Below, piece by piece: positions 8,179 through 16,744 of a stretch of 34,970 nucleotides of DNA; the stretch's first letter is position 1, and each line of letters opens with the position of its first letter. The translations under genes were made by a program, and so were the position numbers. The notes under the pieces are model-generated. The model was not told the origin of the DNA, searched no databases, and worked only from the letters and a program-made list of their open reading frames with translations. This DNA is from Planctomycetia bacterium (GTDB lineage: Bacteria > Planctomycetota > UBA1135 > GCA-002686595): contig SXXH01000320.1 in the NCBI GenBank assembly GCA_005789645.1, positions 1 through 34,970 on the forward strand, given 5' to 3'.

Positions 8179-11100
8179 TCAGTAGAACTCGACTTCCAAG
8201 CCGCCGCTAAGACCCACGGAGGCAGGGGCGGGCGGGTCGCGGAACAACCATTGGAAGCAGCGCTTCGTCCCGACCATCGAAGGGAGGATCACGAACGGCG
8301 CGCGCGCACCGCCTTGCGCGTCGGTCTGCACCATCGGATCGCGGACAACGCCCTGCGCCACGCACAGGGTGCCGCCATAGAAGGGCGCGAAGTCATTCCG
8401 CGTGGCACCGCTGAAGTACAAGGCCAATCGCCGCGGTACCGCATCCGCCAGCACGAGTCGGAAGTCCTGCACTTGCGACGCTGGGGGGCCGAGGTGGTCG
8501 ATGCGCGGCAGACTGCCGATCGAGGACTGCAACGGAGTGCAGTACGCTTCGATGCGCGGCGGGTCGAACTGCAAGGACTGCGGGGCGGAGGCCACGAGAT
8601 AGTCTTGGCTGACTCGCACATCGAAGGCGCCGCTGGCGACTGCTTCCATGGTCGCGAACGTGGCCTGCTGCACACCCGTCGTTGGATCGGTGGTCACCAT
8701 GCCAGACACGGCGAAACCACCCGTTTCGATCAAGGCGGGTTGGCCGTCGCGGAAGCCCTGCACGTCGAGCACGACCAAGCTTCCGCCTTCCAAGGGGACG
8801 AAATTGGGCAGCACTTGGGCGATCGTGGGCGGCTCGTACACATACGGAGCCGCGTTCGACTGCGCGATCGCGCCATTGAGACCTTGTTGACGCATGTACA
8901 CGTCGACCTGCGTGTCCGCTTGGATGGGCTCGGTGTAGGGCGGAAGCACGAAGTCGACCGTGCCAGAAGCTTGCGTGCCGACGAAGGCACCGGCCACGAC
9001 TTGCCCAGCGACGACGACCTCGACTGGCAGCAAGGGGTCCAGGCCTTCGACATTGGCCAACTCGGGCCCGCCGCCTTTTTGCGGACCGCGACCGAACAAG
9101 GCGAGCGAATTCGTCGGCGGCTTGGAGAGCCAGCCACTGGACAAGAACACTTGACGCGCCGAACCGTTGGGCGGCGACTGGGAGAGGCGCAGGTCGAGCT
9201 GGCCGGATTCCGGGAGGAAGGGGACGACGAGCGAGGCACGCCCCGCGAGCAAGTCGCCCGTGACAGTCGTCGTCAACGTCGTCGCGCCGAAGGACACTTC
9301 CAGCGCCTGATCGGGTTGGAACCCGTACAAGTCGAGCTCCAACTGCGTGCCGCCGGTCTGCCAACCCTCGGACGTCGACAGCGAGGTGATCTCGCTCGGC
9401 AAGTACACGAAGCCATGCGGCAAAAGCGCGGTCTCGGCGCCGAAGGTCAAGAGCAGCGGCACGCTGCCGGAGTTGGCCTGAGGCGGAGCGAGCGTCACGA
9501 TCTTCGTTTGTCCTGCGTGCACGACGAAGTACGCCAACTGCGGCGGAGCTTCGCCAAAGCGCGCGGTGCCGTAACCTGTGCTCGCCAGAAGATCTTGCAC
9601 CTCGACCAGCACGGGAGTCGCGGTGGATCGCGGACCACTGCCGGGCTGAACGGACACGATGCGCGGCACGTCCCAGCGGAAAGCGTTGGGCAGCTCGAGC
9701 GTCGTCGCCGTGCCGGACGGGGTCGAGTACGCGATTCGCGCCGACGCCACGACGTCCGTCGCCGAAGGATTGGACAACGGCGGCACGACTACCGTGGCCG
9801 CATTGGAGACGACGACCGTCGGCAACTGCAGGTCGCCAAGCTCCAAGACCACGCCGCCATCGGGCACGCCAGCGAGTTGGAGCGTCGCGGTCGCTCCAAC
9901 GCTGGAAGGCGCGAAATCCGGCGTCAACGAGACGATCCGCGGCTCGCACGTGTCGGGAACCAGGTTGCCGTTGAGATCGGGTGCAACACCAGCCGCGATG
10001 TCGCAACTATCGATGCGACCATTGCTGTTGCAGTCGGAGGCGTTGCCGGAGGCGAGCTCGGCTGCATCAGGGACGCCGTTGCCGTCGCAATCGGCGAGAG
10101 CGGTTTGTTGGTTGCGCACGACATCGAACGCGTCGAACACCTGTGAAGTCGTTGCCACATCCAGATCTCCATCACCATCCACGTCGCCGAGCGTCACATG
10201 TCCGGTTGTACCGAGCGAGACGATTGCATCGCGGTGGAAGTTGAACGAGCTGGTGCCGCGCCAGACTTCCGTTGCCGTGGATTGAGTCGCGACCACGAAG
10301 TCCAGCCGTCCATCCAGATCCAAGTCCCCCATGGCCACCCAATACGGTTGTGGACCGGTCGGAGAGTGCCCTTGCAAGCTGAACTGCAACGCCCCGTTGT
10401 TGCGCCAGAATTCGACACGGTTGGTGTCGCGTCGTGGCACCAGCAGGTCGAGGTCTCCATCGCCATCGAGGTCCGCGGTGGTGCACTTGATCACGATGCC
10501 GTTCACACCCAATTGGATGGGTGCTGCGACCTGCCCGCTCGCGCTGCCACGAAAGATCGCCAGCCCTGGTCCAATGCCACCCAAGCCACCGGAACCGATG
10601 ACGTCGAGATGCCCGTCGCCATCCAAGTCGGCGATGGTCGCGCCGTAGGTGTCGTCGAAGCCCGAGCTCAAGGTCTGCGTGACGACGAAGCTCCCGTTGG
10701 GCTGCTGCAGGCCGACGCGCAACTTGTCGTCCGTGCCGGTCGAGCCGACGGCGATGTCGAGTCGTCCATCACCATTGAGATCCCCTAGATCGAATCCGCC
10801 GCTGAATGGCGACGAGAGCAGGTTCTCGCGACTGCCCCACGCACCGCCGGCAAGCCGTCGGCGCGCGAGCACCCAACCATCGGCGTCGCTGACGATCAAG
10901 TCGAGGTCGCCGTCGTTGTCCAAGTCGGCTGCGCGCAGCAAGCGCACCCATCCACAATCAAGCGAAGCAGACTCGGTGAACCCGCCCAACCCATCGTTGT
11001 CGTAGACCTTGACCGTGCGGCTGCCCGCGCTGGCAACCGCGCAGTCCAAGTCTCCATCCGAATCGAGATCGGCCAGCACGCTAGACGTGGGATCAAGACC

Positions 11101-11595
11101 GGTGGCGCGACGATCCGGCCAAGACCAGCTCAGTCCCGGTCGGATTGGCACCTCGATCAGGCTCCGCAACGGACCCGGCTCGCGGAGGTCGTTCCATTCC
11201 TCATACCCCCCAGCTTGGAACTGGGCCCAGTTCTCGTTGGTGCCGCCATCAGGCTCGCCGAACGACCAGCCCGTGAAGGTAGTCGGCTCGCCGCTGCTCC
11301 AACGCCACTGGCCCTCCGTGCCGGCATCCGTGTAGCCGATCCACGAGCCGTTCAACTGGCCCGCGAACGTATCCTTCAACCATTGGTTCTCGGCCTCATT
11401 GCGAATCGTCACCAAATGGCCCCCAAAGGTGACAGCCTGCGCCTCGGCCGCGTTCCAACCGCTGGTTCCATAGGTCAGACCAACAACCTTGCCGGACAAG
11501 GGGTTGTCGACCCAGCGCACTTGTTGCGCCGTTCCCATCGTAGTCAAGCCCGCCACGGCCCAGATCATTCCCCATGCTCGTCCGCTCGTACGCAT
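8179..11595 (-). CDS. Large secreted protein: C-type lectin, FG-GAP repeats, IPT/TIG domains, planctomycete-type C-terminal domain
   Basis: The product has 1138 residues. A signal peptide (about 1-23, cut near GTAQQ) is followed by a C-type lectin-like domain at about 31-150 (GWNAAEAQAVTFGGHLVTI, WIGYTDAGTEGQWRW, GEPDGG, EEWNDL). Then come about seven FG-GAP/VCBS calcium repeats of the form ADLDxDGDLD, an Asp/Asn-rich linker (DCDGNGVPDAAELASG, DCNSNGRIDSCDIAAG), several IPT/TIG-like Ig domains each opening like RIVSLTPDFAP or TIAQVLPNF, and a terminal domain from AYCTPLQSSIG to GLEVEFY. The architecture suggests a surface adhesin or glycan-binding protein stabilised by calcium. The ATG at 11595 has GAGGAG nine bases upstream. 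A secreted-protein gene lies 128 bases upstream on the same strand. Function beyond binding is unknown. Confidence 0.85.
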   Translation of the reverse strand: MRTSGRAWGMIWAVAGLTTMGTAQQVRWVDNPLSGKVVGLTYGTSGWNAAEAQAVTFGGHLVTIRNEAENQWLKDTFAGQLNGSWIGYTDAGTEGQWRWSSGEPTTFTGWSFGEPDGGTNENWAQFQAGGYEEWNDLREPGPLRSLIEVPIRPGLSWSWPDRRATGLDPTSSVLADLDSDGDLDCAVASAGSRTVKVYDNDGLGGFTESASLDCGWVRLLRAADLDNDGDLDLIVSDADGWVLARRRLAGGAWGSRENLLSSPFSGGFDLGDLNGDGRLDIAVGSTGTDDKLRVGLQQPNGSFVVTQTLSSGFDDTYGATIADLDGDGHLDVIGSGGLGGIGPGLAIFRGSASGQVAAPIQLGVNGIVIKCTTADLDGDGDLDLLVPRRDTNRVEFWRNNGALQFSLQGHSPTGPQPYWVAMGDLDLDGRLDFVVATQSTATEVWRGTSSFNFHRDAIVSLGTTGHVTLGDVDGDGDLDVATTSQVFDAFDVVRNQQTALADCDGNGVPDAAELASGNASDCNSNGRIDSCDIAAGVAPDLNGNLVPDTCEPRIVSLTPDFAPSSVGATATLQLAGVPDGGVVLELGDLQLPTVVVSNAATVVVPPLSNPSATDVVASARIAYSTPSGTATTLELPNAFRWDVPRIVSVQPGSGPRSTATPVLVEVQDLLASTGYGTARFGEAPPQLAYFVVHAGQTKIVTLAPPQANSGSVPLLLTFGAETALLPHGFVYLPSEITSLSTSEGWQTGGTQLELDLYGFQPDQALEVSFGATTLTTTVTGDLLAGRASLVVPFLPESGQLDLRLSQSPPNGSARQVFLSSGWLSKPPTNSLALFGRGPQKGGGPELANVEGLDPLLPVEVVVAGQVVAGAFVGTQASGTVDFVLPPYTEPIQADTQVDVYMRQQGLNGAIAQSNAAPYVYEPPTIAQVLPNFVPLEGGSLVVLDVQGFRDGQPALIETGGFAVSGMVTTDPTTGVQQATFATMEAVASGAFDVRVSQDYLVASAPQSLQFDPPRIEAYCTPLQSSIGSLPRIDHLGPPASQVQDFRLVLADAVPRRLALYFSGATRNDFAPFYGGTLCVAQGVVRDPMVQTDAQGGARAPFVILPSMVGTKRCFQWLFRDPPAPASVGLSGGLEVEFY

Positions 11596-11698
11596 CAGCC
11601 TTGCTCCTCGTCCCGGTTGGTCGACGGTGGACCATCCGCCGTCGCTGCATTGGAAAGTGCCCGACTCGACGATTCGTGACGGAGAAGACGGCAGAGCC

Positions 11699-11719
11699 CG
11701 TCGTCGGAGCCCGGCGACG
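11699..11719 (-). terminator. Short hairpin after the secreted helical protein gene
   Basis: CGTCGTCGG (11699-11707) pairs with CCGGCGACG (11711-11719), including one G-T wobble, around a 3-base loop. It begins 4 bases past the minus-strand stop at 11724. No proper T-run follows, only a mixed pyrimidine stretch. It could separate expression of this gene from the lectin gene downstream. Confidence 0.4.
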
Positions 11720-11723
11720 AAGC

Positions 11724-13817
11724 TCAGCGGTCGAGATCGTCGATGGACACGCCCAGCTCGTCGAAGCGCGCCAAGGCGTGCAGGAAGTGGGCGGTGATCC
11801 AGAACACGGTCCAGCCCTCGCTGTAGCCGCCGCGCATGCGCTCGACCTGCGACATGTCGCCGGCTTGGGCGAAGTTCGTGTGCTGGATCTGCTCGCCGGC
11901 GCTGCCGGTCTCGTCCAAGAGCTGTCCGCAAGTGCGGTACATCGACTTGGCGAGATCCTGCAACTCCGGCCGGCCGAGCAAGGCGCCCATGCGCCAGATC
12001 TCGGGGGTGTACAGCACGCCATACACATCGAGATGCTGGTTCTGCGCGGACACGACGGTCCAGCCGCGCGAGCGGAAGCCGTGATCGGCCAGACGGCCGG
12101 GAGGCAAGGTCACATCCCAAGTCATCGTCCACGACAAGACGGCATCCATGGCGTGCGAGGCGCGCTCCAGCCACAGTCGCGCTTGGGCGTCGTCGCCGCG
12201 CGCGAGCTCGTGGTCGTAGGCGGCGAGGAAGGCCTGGAACGCCGCCCATGCACCTTCCTTGTCCTCGCAGCGCGCATCGAGCGTGCCGCCCCAGTACGGC
12301 TCGGCCGCACCGATGTGTCGCTGCGCGGCCTCCGTGGCGACGCGCATGGCGGCCTTGGCATGACGCTCGTCGCCGAACAAACGCGCGGATCGCAAGAGTG
12401 GCGCGACGAGGAAGCACTCGGCCGTCGAAGGTGCGCGCCAGCCGGGCTCGAGCAGACGCTCGGCTTGCAAGTTGGCCGCGCGCACGACGAACACTTCCCA
12501 CTTCTTGGCGTTCATGCCCTTGGCGCGTGCCGCTTCGATGGCGCGCGTGAACGACTCGAGAGCCTGCCCCTGCGACACCGGATCGCGCTCGCTCCAAGCG
12601 CCGGACTCCACATGCAGGTGCTGCGCGAAACCCCACGCGTCGAAGGGCGCGCCACTCAAGGTGTCGAGGGCCTTGACAGCCGTGCCGCGCGCGTCAGGCC
12701 AGTCGACCTTGCCTTCGAGCTGCAACAAGGCCCACGGCACGGCCTCGGCTTGCCCGGCCCAACCGACGACGTAGTGCGTGCCCTCGACGAAGTCGGGGTA
12801 CATCTCGAAGCCCGCGTGGCCTTGGCCCTCGCGCCAACGCGAGCGCGCGAAGGCGAGCTTCGAGGCGACGATGTCCCGCGCCCTTGGCAAGGCGCCGCGC
12901 TCGAAGGGTGCCGCGCGACGCAAGTTGGTGGCGAGCGGCACGCGGAAGCCATGGGCGGGCGCCGGCGATCGAGCCAACTCCAACGCGTAGTGCTTCTCGA
13001 CCACCGCGCCAGGCGCGAGATCCAGCCACGCCTCGTCGTAGGCCATGAACTCGCCCTGACGCGCCTTGACCACGGCGTTGCGGCCGTTCGCGGCGCATGG
13101 ACCCGACAACAACGCCAGCTCGGCCTTGTCGGCGAAGGACTCCACGCCCAACGACCACCACTGGTCGCGGCGATGAGCACCCGGCACCGGCGCAGGAGAG
13201 GCGTGCAGGGCCAGGACGCTCGTCCCCCACTCGACGCACGCGAAGGGCAACGGGTAGCGATGCTCCTCGAAGAACGACCGTTCTCCCGCGCGACCCGTCT
13301 GCACGACGGTTGCGGCGCGGATGTGCGTGGAGCGATCGGCTGGATCGACGCCGCTTGTGCGCGCGCCGCTCGGGTTCCCGTGGAACGAGATCCCCGGCAA
13401 GAACGGCAAGGCATCCGGCGCATCAAGGGCTTGCCACCTGACTGTCAAGGTGACTTGACGCAGAGGCTCGGCGCCACGCCATTCGAAGCGCCGGCGCACC
13501 TCCAACAAGCCGCCCTGCTCGCGGTACGCGTCGCGCACCGCCAACTCGCCACCCCCAAGCGCCATGGACCCGCGCAATACGGTCCAACCGCCGACCAGCT
13601 CGCTCTTGGCAGGTGCGGCATGATGCCACTCCGCGGGCCAACCGTTGCTCCAACCAAGTCCGACCGTCCACAGCCCCTCGGCGGGTGTGGCGGCGCGAAC
13701 CACATCGCCGTCGACGAGCTCGACTCTGCGCAAGTCGACCACGCGCCAAGCAGCCTGGGACAAGGCCGGAGCAACCAGACAAGCAGCGAGCAGAGCCTGC
13801 GCGAGCGAGATGAACAT
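11724..13817 (-). CDS. Secreted protein of unknown function, beta-sandwich plus alpha-helical (toroid-like) region
   Basis: The product has 697 residues with a signal peptide (MFISLAQALLAACLVAPALS). The first about 290 residues look beta-rich (WRVVDLRRVELVDGDVV, VTLTVRWQAL, EKHYALEL). From about 310 to the end the sequence is helical with repeated aromatic/Gly patches such as FEMYPDFVEGTHYVVGWAGQA, PYWGGTLDAR and HTNFAQAGDMSQVERMRGGY. A beta domain followed by a helical barrel recalls six-hairpin or alpha/alpha-toroid glycan-active enzymes. I cannot name a family, and no catalytic residues can be assigned. The start at 13817 is chosen for the signal peptide. Frame and composition are consistent throughout. 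Confidence 0.7.
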   Translation of the reverse strand: MFISLAQALLAACLVAPALSQAAWRVVDLRRVELVDGDVVRAATPAEGLWTVGLGWSNGWPAEWHHAAPAKSELVGGWTVLRGSMALGGGELAVRDAYREQGGLLEVRRRFEWRGAEPLRQVTLTVRWQALDAPDALPFLPGISFHGNPSGARTSGVDPADRSTHIRAATVVQTGRAGERSFFEEHRYPLPFACVEWGTSVLALHASPAPVPGAHRRDQWWSLGVESFADKAELALLSGPCAANGRNAVVKARQGEFMAYDEAWLDLAPGAVVEKHYALELARSPAPAHGFRVPLATNLRRAAPFERGALPRARDIVASKLAFARSRWREGQGHAGFEMYPDFVEGTHYVVGWAGQAEAVPWALLQLEGKVDWPDARGTAVKALDTLSGAPFDAWGFAQHLHVESGAWSERDPVSQGQALESFTRAIEAARAKGMNAKKWEVFVVRAANLQAERLLEPGWRAPSTAECFLVAPLLRSARLFGDERHAKAAMRVATEAAQRHIGAAEPYWGGTLDARCEDKEGAWAAFQAFLAAYDHELARGDDAQARLWLERASHAMDAVLSWTMTWDVTLPPGRLADHGFRSRGWTVVSAQNQHLDVYGVLYTPEIWRMGALLGRPELQDLAKSMYRTCGQLLDETGSAGEQIQHTNFAQAGDMSQVERMRGGYSEGWTVFWITAHFLHALARFDELGVSIDDLDR

Positions 13818-13956
13818 GCGCACAAGATGCCTGTCCCAAGCCGAGCTGTCACGCCGTGCCGCGAGGACTTGCCGAGCCACAGGCGGCAAGGCCTCGTGCT
13901 CGCGCCGACAGCCCGCCGACCACCCCTTGTTTCCCAGGCATGCCGATCGGACGGCC

Positions 13957-15831
13957 TCAAAGCGGCTTCAACACGGGCTCCGCGAGCTTGTGCACCTTGG
14001 GACGCAGCGTGTCGCAGGGAACCACTTGCGTGGCGCTTCCCAAGTGCAACTCTGCGTCTCCAACCCACACCCTAGCCCCGGGCGGGACGCAGGGGACTGC
14101 TTGCGGTGTGTCGTCCAGTGCGCGGAGGTAGTGCCGCCAGGACAGCGCGATCGCGCCATGCTGAGTGACGACGCTCACCCACGCTCTGCGTGCATGCCTG
14201 CCGTTGTTGGGCGCGATGGCGACCATGACCTTGCTCGATGGCAAGTTGACGGGTGGAGGCAAACGTCCTTCTGCTCCGTCGACCTCGAACAAGGCGCACA
14301 GCCGTTGACCCTCGTCGTCGGGCGTGCTGTACGCATACACCACATGAGGTCCTGGCAGCCGATACGGCACGATTAGACTTGCCACACCGTCACTCGAGGA
14401 TGTTTGTCCTGTGGTGACCCCGTCATGCCGCGTGACATCTTCCACTGCCGGTGCGGGCTCCAGCCGCTGCATCCAAATGGCCTCCACCTTGCGCCCGGGA
14501 AAGAAGGTGTCCGGATCAAAGCTGATTGTGCGCCCTTCGCGCACCGTGCTGTCGATCTCCAGCAGGCCCGAGACATTCTCGTGCAGGGTGTATCGCCTTT
14601 GCTCCACGCTCCAAGAGGGCTCGTAGTCTCGGTCTACCTTGGTCTTGTTCCGAACCGCAGGACGCGAGAGCTCGACATCCCACGTGCAAGTGAGCTGGAT
14701 GGAGTGCAATGGACTCGCGGTCCCCGGCCCATGCGGCTCGAGTCCGGCGATGACGAATTGCCCGTCAGCATCGCAGGGCAACCTGCTGGCACTGGCTGCA
14801 TGGCTCCTCACATCCAAGAGTGGTCGCAGGGCATCGATGCGCACATCCGGCGGCAGGTGCTCGGCGGGAATGAACGGCTTGCCCTCGTGATCCACCAACC
14901 TCGCTCGCACCTTCAAGATGTTGCCGTTGGGCTCGATCAAGCCGAGATCGAGATCTTGACCCTCCACGAGTTCGAACGCGCGGCCAGCGAGGATGATGCG
15001 GCCGTCGGAGCGATGCTGCGCCTGCAACTGGCGTTCACCCGCGGAAATCCAGGGGAGATGGAAGGAACCATCTGGCGCCAGAGCGATGGAGCCTTCACTG
15101 CTTCGTGTGGAGAAGCCGGTCCGCTGCGTCAACGGACTCGTGTACTTCGTCGAGATGGAGAGCCGCACCTCGATGTCGCCCGGCGCGATGCCTGCGAAGA
15201 GCACACGCCCACGCAAGCTGCCTGCGCTGCGCGCTGGCACCACGACCTCAGTTATGCGGCCGGCCTCCACATCAATCAAACCTGACACGAGCGGCCCGAA
15301 CTGCGGTGGCAGGACACGGCCGTCCTGGGTGAAGGTCGGTTCCGCCTCGATGTTCTTGGGTATGACTTGCAAGGCATGCCCCGAGACAGGCCTCCAGCGA
15401 TAGCTGCCGGGGCCAAGGCCCAACCATAGCCACTCGCCGCGTTCAACGTCGAGACTAGCGACCGGTGGCGCCTCGTTCCGTGTCTGAATTCGCGACGATC
15501 CCATCGGATGCAACTCGAGCCTCAGGCCAGCGAGTTGTTCGGGCGTGGCTTGCAAACGCAGCAAGATCCCGCCGGTGGGCTTGCCGCCAATCGAAGCGCG
15601 TGCTTGCTCGATCGACTGCACGGAATCGAGAACCGTTTCCAAGGGCGGAACAGCCAACTGCACCATCTCATCGGCTGCGGACGATGCAGCTTCGCCTTCC
15701 ATCGCCGCCTGTGGTCCACGTCGAGATTGCGACCTAGAGAACAGCAGGATGATGGCCACCACGAGCACCACGAGCATGCTCGCGCGTTTGAGGTGCTCGA
15801 GCTTCACTACTGCAACCCGCCTTCGAACCAC
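13957..15831 (-). CDS. Membrane-anchored extracytoplasmic protein of unknown function
   Basis: The protein has up to 624 residues. One N-terminal transmembrane helix (ASMLVVLVVAIILLFS, about 17-32) follows a basic leader, so the bulk lies outside the cytoplasm. The rest is beta-rich. Several short stretches resemble carboxypeptidase-regulatory-like or Ig-like modules (LRGRVLFAGIAPGDIEVRLS; LKVRARLVDHEGKPF), but no domain is secure. The ATG at 15831 overlaps the preceding gene by 25 bases. A GTG at 15807 would overlap its stop by one base (TAGTG), which fits translational coupling equally well and still retains the helix. The protein is probably co-expressed with the 15807-16505 gene. Base composition here seems less extreme than in the flanking metabolic genes, judged by eye. 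Confidence 0.7.
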   Translation of the reverse strand: MVRRRVAVVKLEHLKRASMLVVLVVAIILLFSRSQSRRGPQAAMEGEAASSAADEMVQLAVPPLETVLDSVQSIEQARASIGGKPTGGILLRLQATPEQLAGLRLELHPMGSSRIQTRNEAPPVASLDVERGEWLWLGLGPGSYRWRPVSGHALQVIPKNIEAEPTFTQDGRVLPPQFGPLVSGLIDVEAGRITEVVVPARSAGSLRGRVLFAGIAPGDIEVRLSISTKYTSPLTQRTGFSTRSSEGSIALAPDGSFHLPWISAGERQLQAQHRSDGRIILAGRAFELVEGQDLDLGLIEPNGNILKVRARLVDHEGKPFIPAEHLPPDVRIDALRPLLDVRSHAASASRLPCDADGQFVIAGLEPHGPGTASPLHSIQLTCTWDVELSRPAVRNKTKVDRDYEPSWSVEQRRYTLHENVSGLLEIDSTVREGRTISFDPDTFFPGRKVEAIWMQRLEPAPAVEDVTRHDGVTTGQTSSSDGVASLIVPYRLPGPHVVYAYSTPDDEGQRLCALFEVDGAEGRLPPPVNLPSSKVMVAIAPNNGRHARRAWVSVVTQHGAIALSWRHYLRALDDTPQAVPCVPPGARVWVGDAELHLGSATQVVPCDTLRPKVHKLAEPVLKPL

Positions 15832-16505
15832 ATGACTTCATGCATGCGGCCTTCGACCTTCAACTCGGCTAGCGATACACCACCGGAGGTGCCCACCATG
15901 GACTCGAGCATGGATGTGCGATACGTCTCAAAGGCGCTGAGTTCCCTCATGCGCGGAGCCAACTGTCCAGTCTCGTTGATCGAATGCCAACCCAAGGTGC
16001 CCTGCAGGAACTGCCACCACTGGTTCGGGACCGGCGGCACAGGGTCGACATTGACGGCGATCACCAACTTCCGGTCGTCGCCGAAGAAGGCAGGAGCACG
16101 GAACACCAAGTTGGAACGAAACTGGGCGTCGCCGGTGCCCCGCAGCTTGATACCGCCAAACACACGTCCTTCGGCGCCACAACTCACCTCTCCACGATCA
16201 GAGTCTTCTGGGTGGTCCTTCACCCAGACATAGCTGTTCACCAAGTACTCGTCGCGGCCGGAAGGAAGCACGTTGCAGCTGCCGTAGAGCACGCCGCCCG
16301 AAAGCGACTCGCCTTTCAATTCGAAGCCCTTCCCTGACTGGTAGCCGACGAAGTAGCTGAAGGCTCCGCTTTCGCGGATCTTGCGTTCACTACCGTGGCA
16401 CTCCGGATCATTCCATTCCCAATGACCGGCAAAGGTCGACGGAGCGAGCAGATTCATGCCAAGAGCGACGAGAATTGCAACTAGGCCGAGTGTCAGGGGG
16501 CGCAT
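15807..16505 (-). CDS. Small secreted protein of unknown function, coupled to the downstream anchored protein
   Basis: The product has 232 residues with a signal peptide (LTLGLVAILVALGMNLLAPSTFAG, cut near AGHWEW). The mature part has three cysteines, one in NDPECHGSE, one in YGSCNV and one in EVSCGAEG. It has many aromatic and Gly residues and no recognised domain. The ATG at 16505 has GGAG eight bases upstream. The stop overlaps the possible GTG start of the next gene, so the two are likely made together and may interact in the envelope. I know of no homologous family. Confidence 0.7.
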   Translation of the reverse strand: MRPLTLGLVAILVALGMNLLAPSTFAGHWEWNDPECHGSERKIRESGAFSYFVGYQSGKGFELKGESLSGGVLYGSCNVLPSGRDEYLVNSYVWVKDHPEDSDRGEVSCGAEGRVFGGIKLRGTGDAQFRSNLVFRAPAFFGDDRKLVIAVNVDPVPPVPNQWWQFLQGTLGWHSINETGQLAPRMRELSAFETYRTSMLESMVGTSGGVSLAELKVEGRMHEVMWFEGGLQ

Positions 16506-16709
16506 GCAGGATGCTCCGTAGGCAAGAGGTGGAGTGAGAGCGAAGCCGAAAAGCTTGAAGACAAGATCTACGCCACACCGGCTCCAGCGCCAGCATCCCG
16601 CAAGTTCCGCATGCCCTGCAGCGCGCGGAACCTCCGTGTGCCGACTTTGCCGAGGCTAGGCGCTCAGGGAACAACCTGTCAAGTCGACTGTACGGGATTC
16701 CCGTGCGCG

Positions 16710-16741
16710 GCACAGAGGGGGCGCCTGCTCCACCTGTGTGC
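16710..16741 (-). terminator. Weak hairpin after metF
   Basis: GCACAGAGG (16710-16718) pairs with CCTGTGTGC (16733-16741) with one mismatch, immediately beyond the metF stop at 16745. There is no T-run. It is the only fold I noticed in the 239-base gap between metF and the next minus-strand gene. Confidence 0.25.
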
Positions 16742-16744
16742 CAC

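Noticed and set aside
13957-16505. Plus-strand frames opposite the unknown envelope pair
   Set aside because: They lack signal, membrane or domain features. The minus-strand frames have a signal peptide, a membrane helix and a coupled junction.
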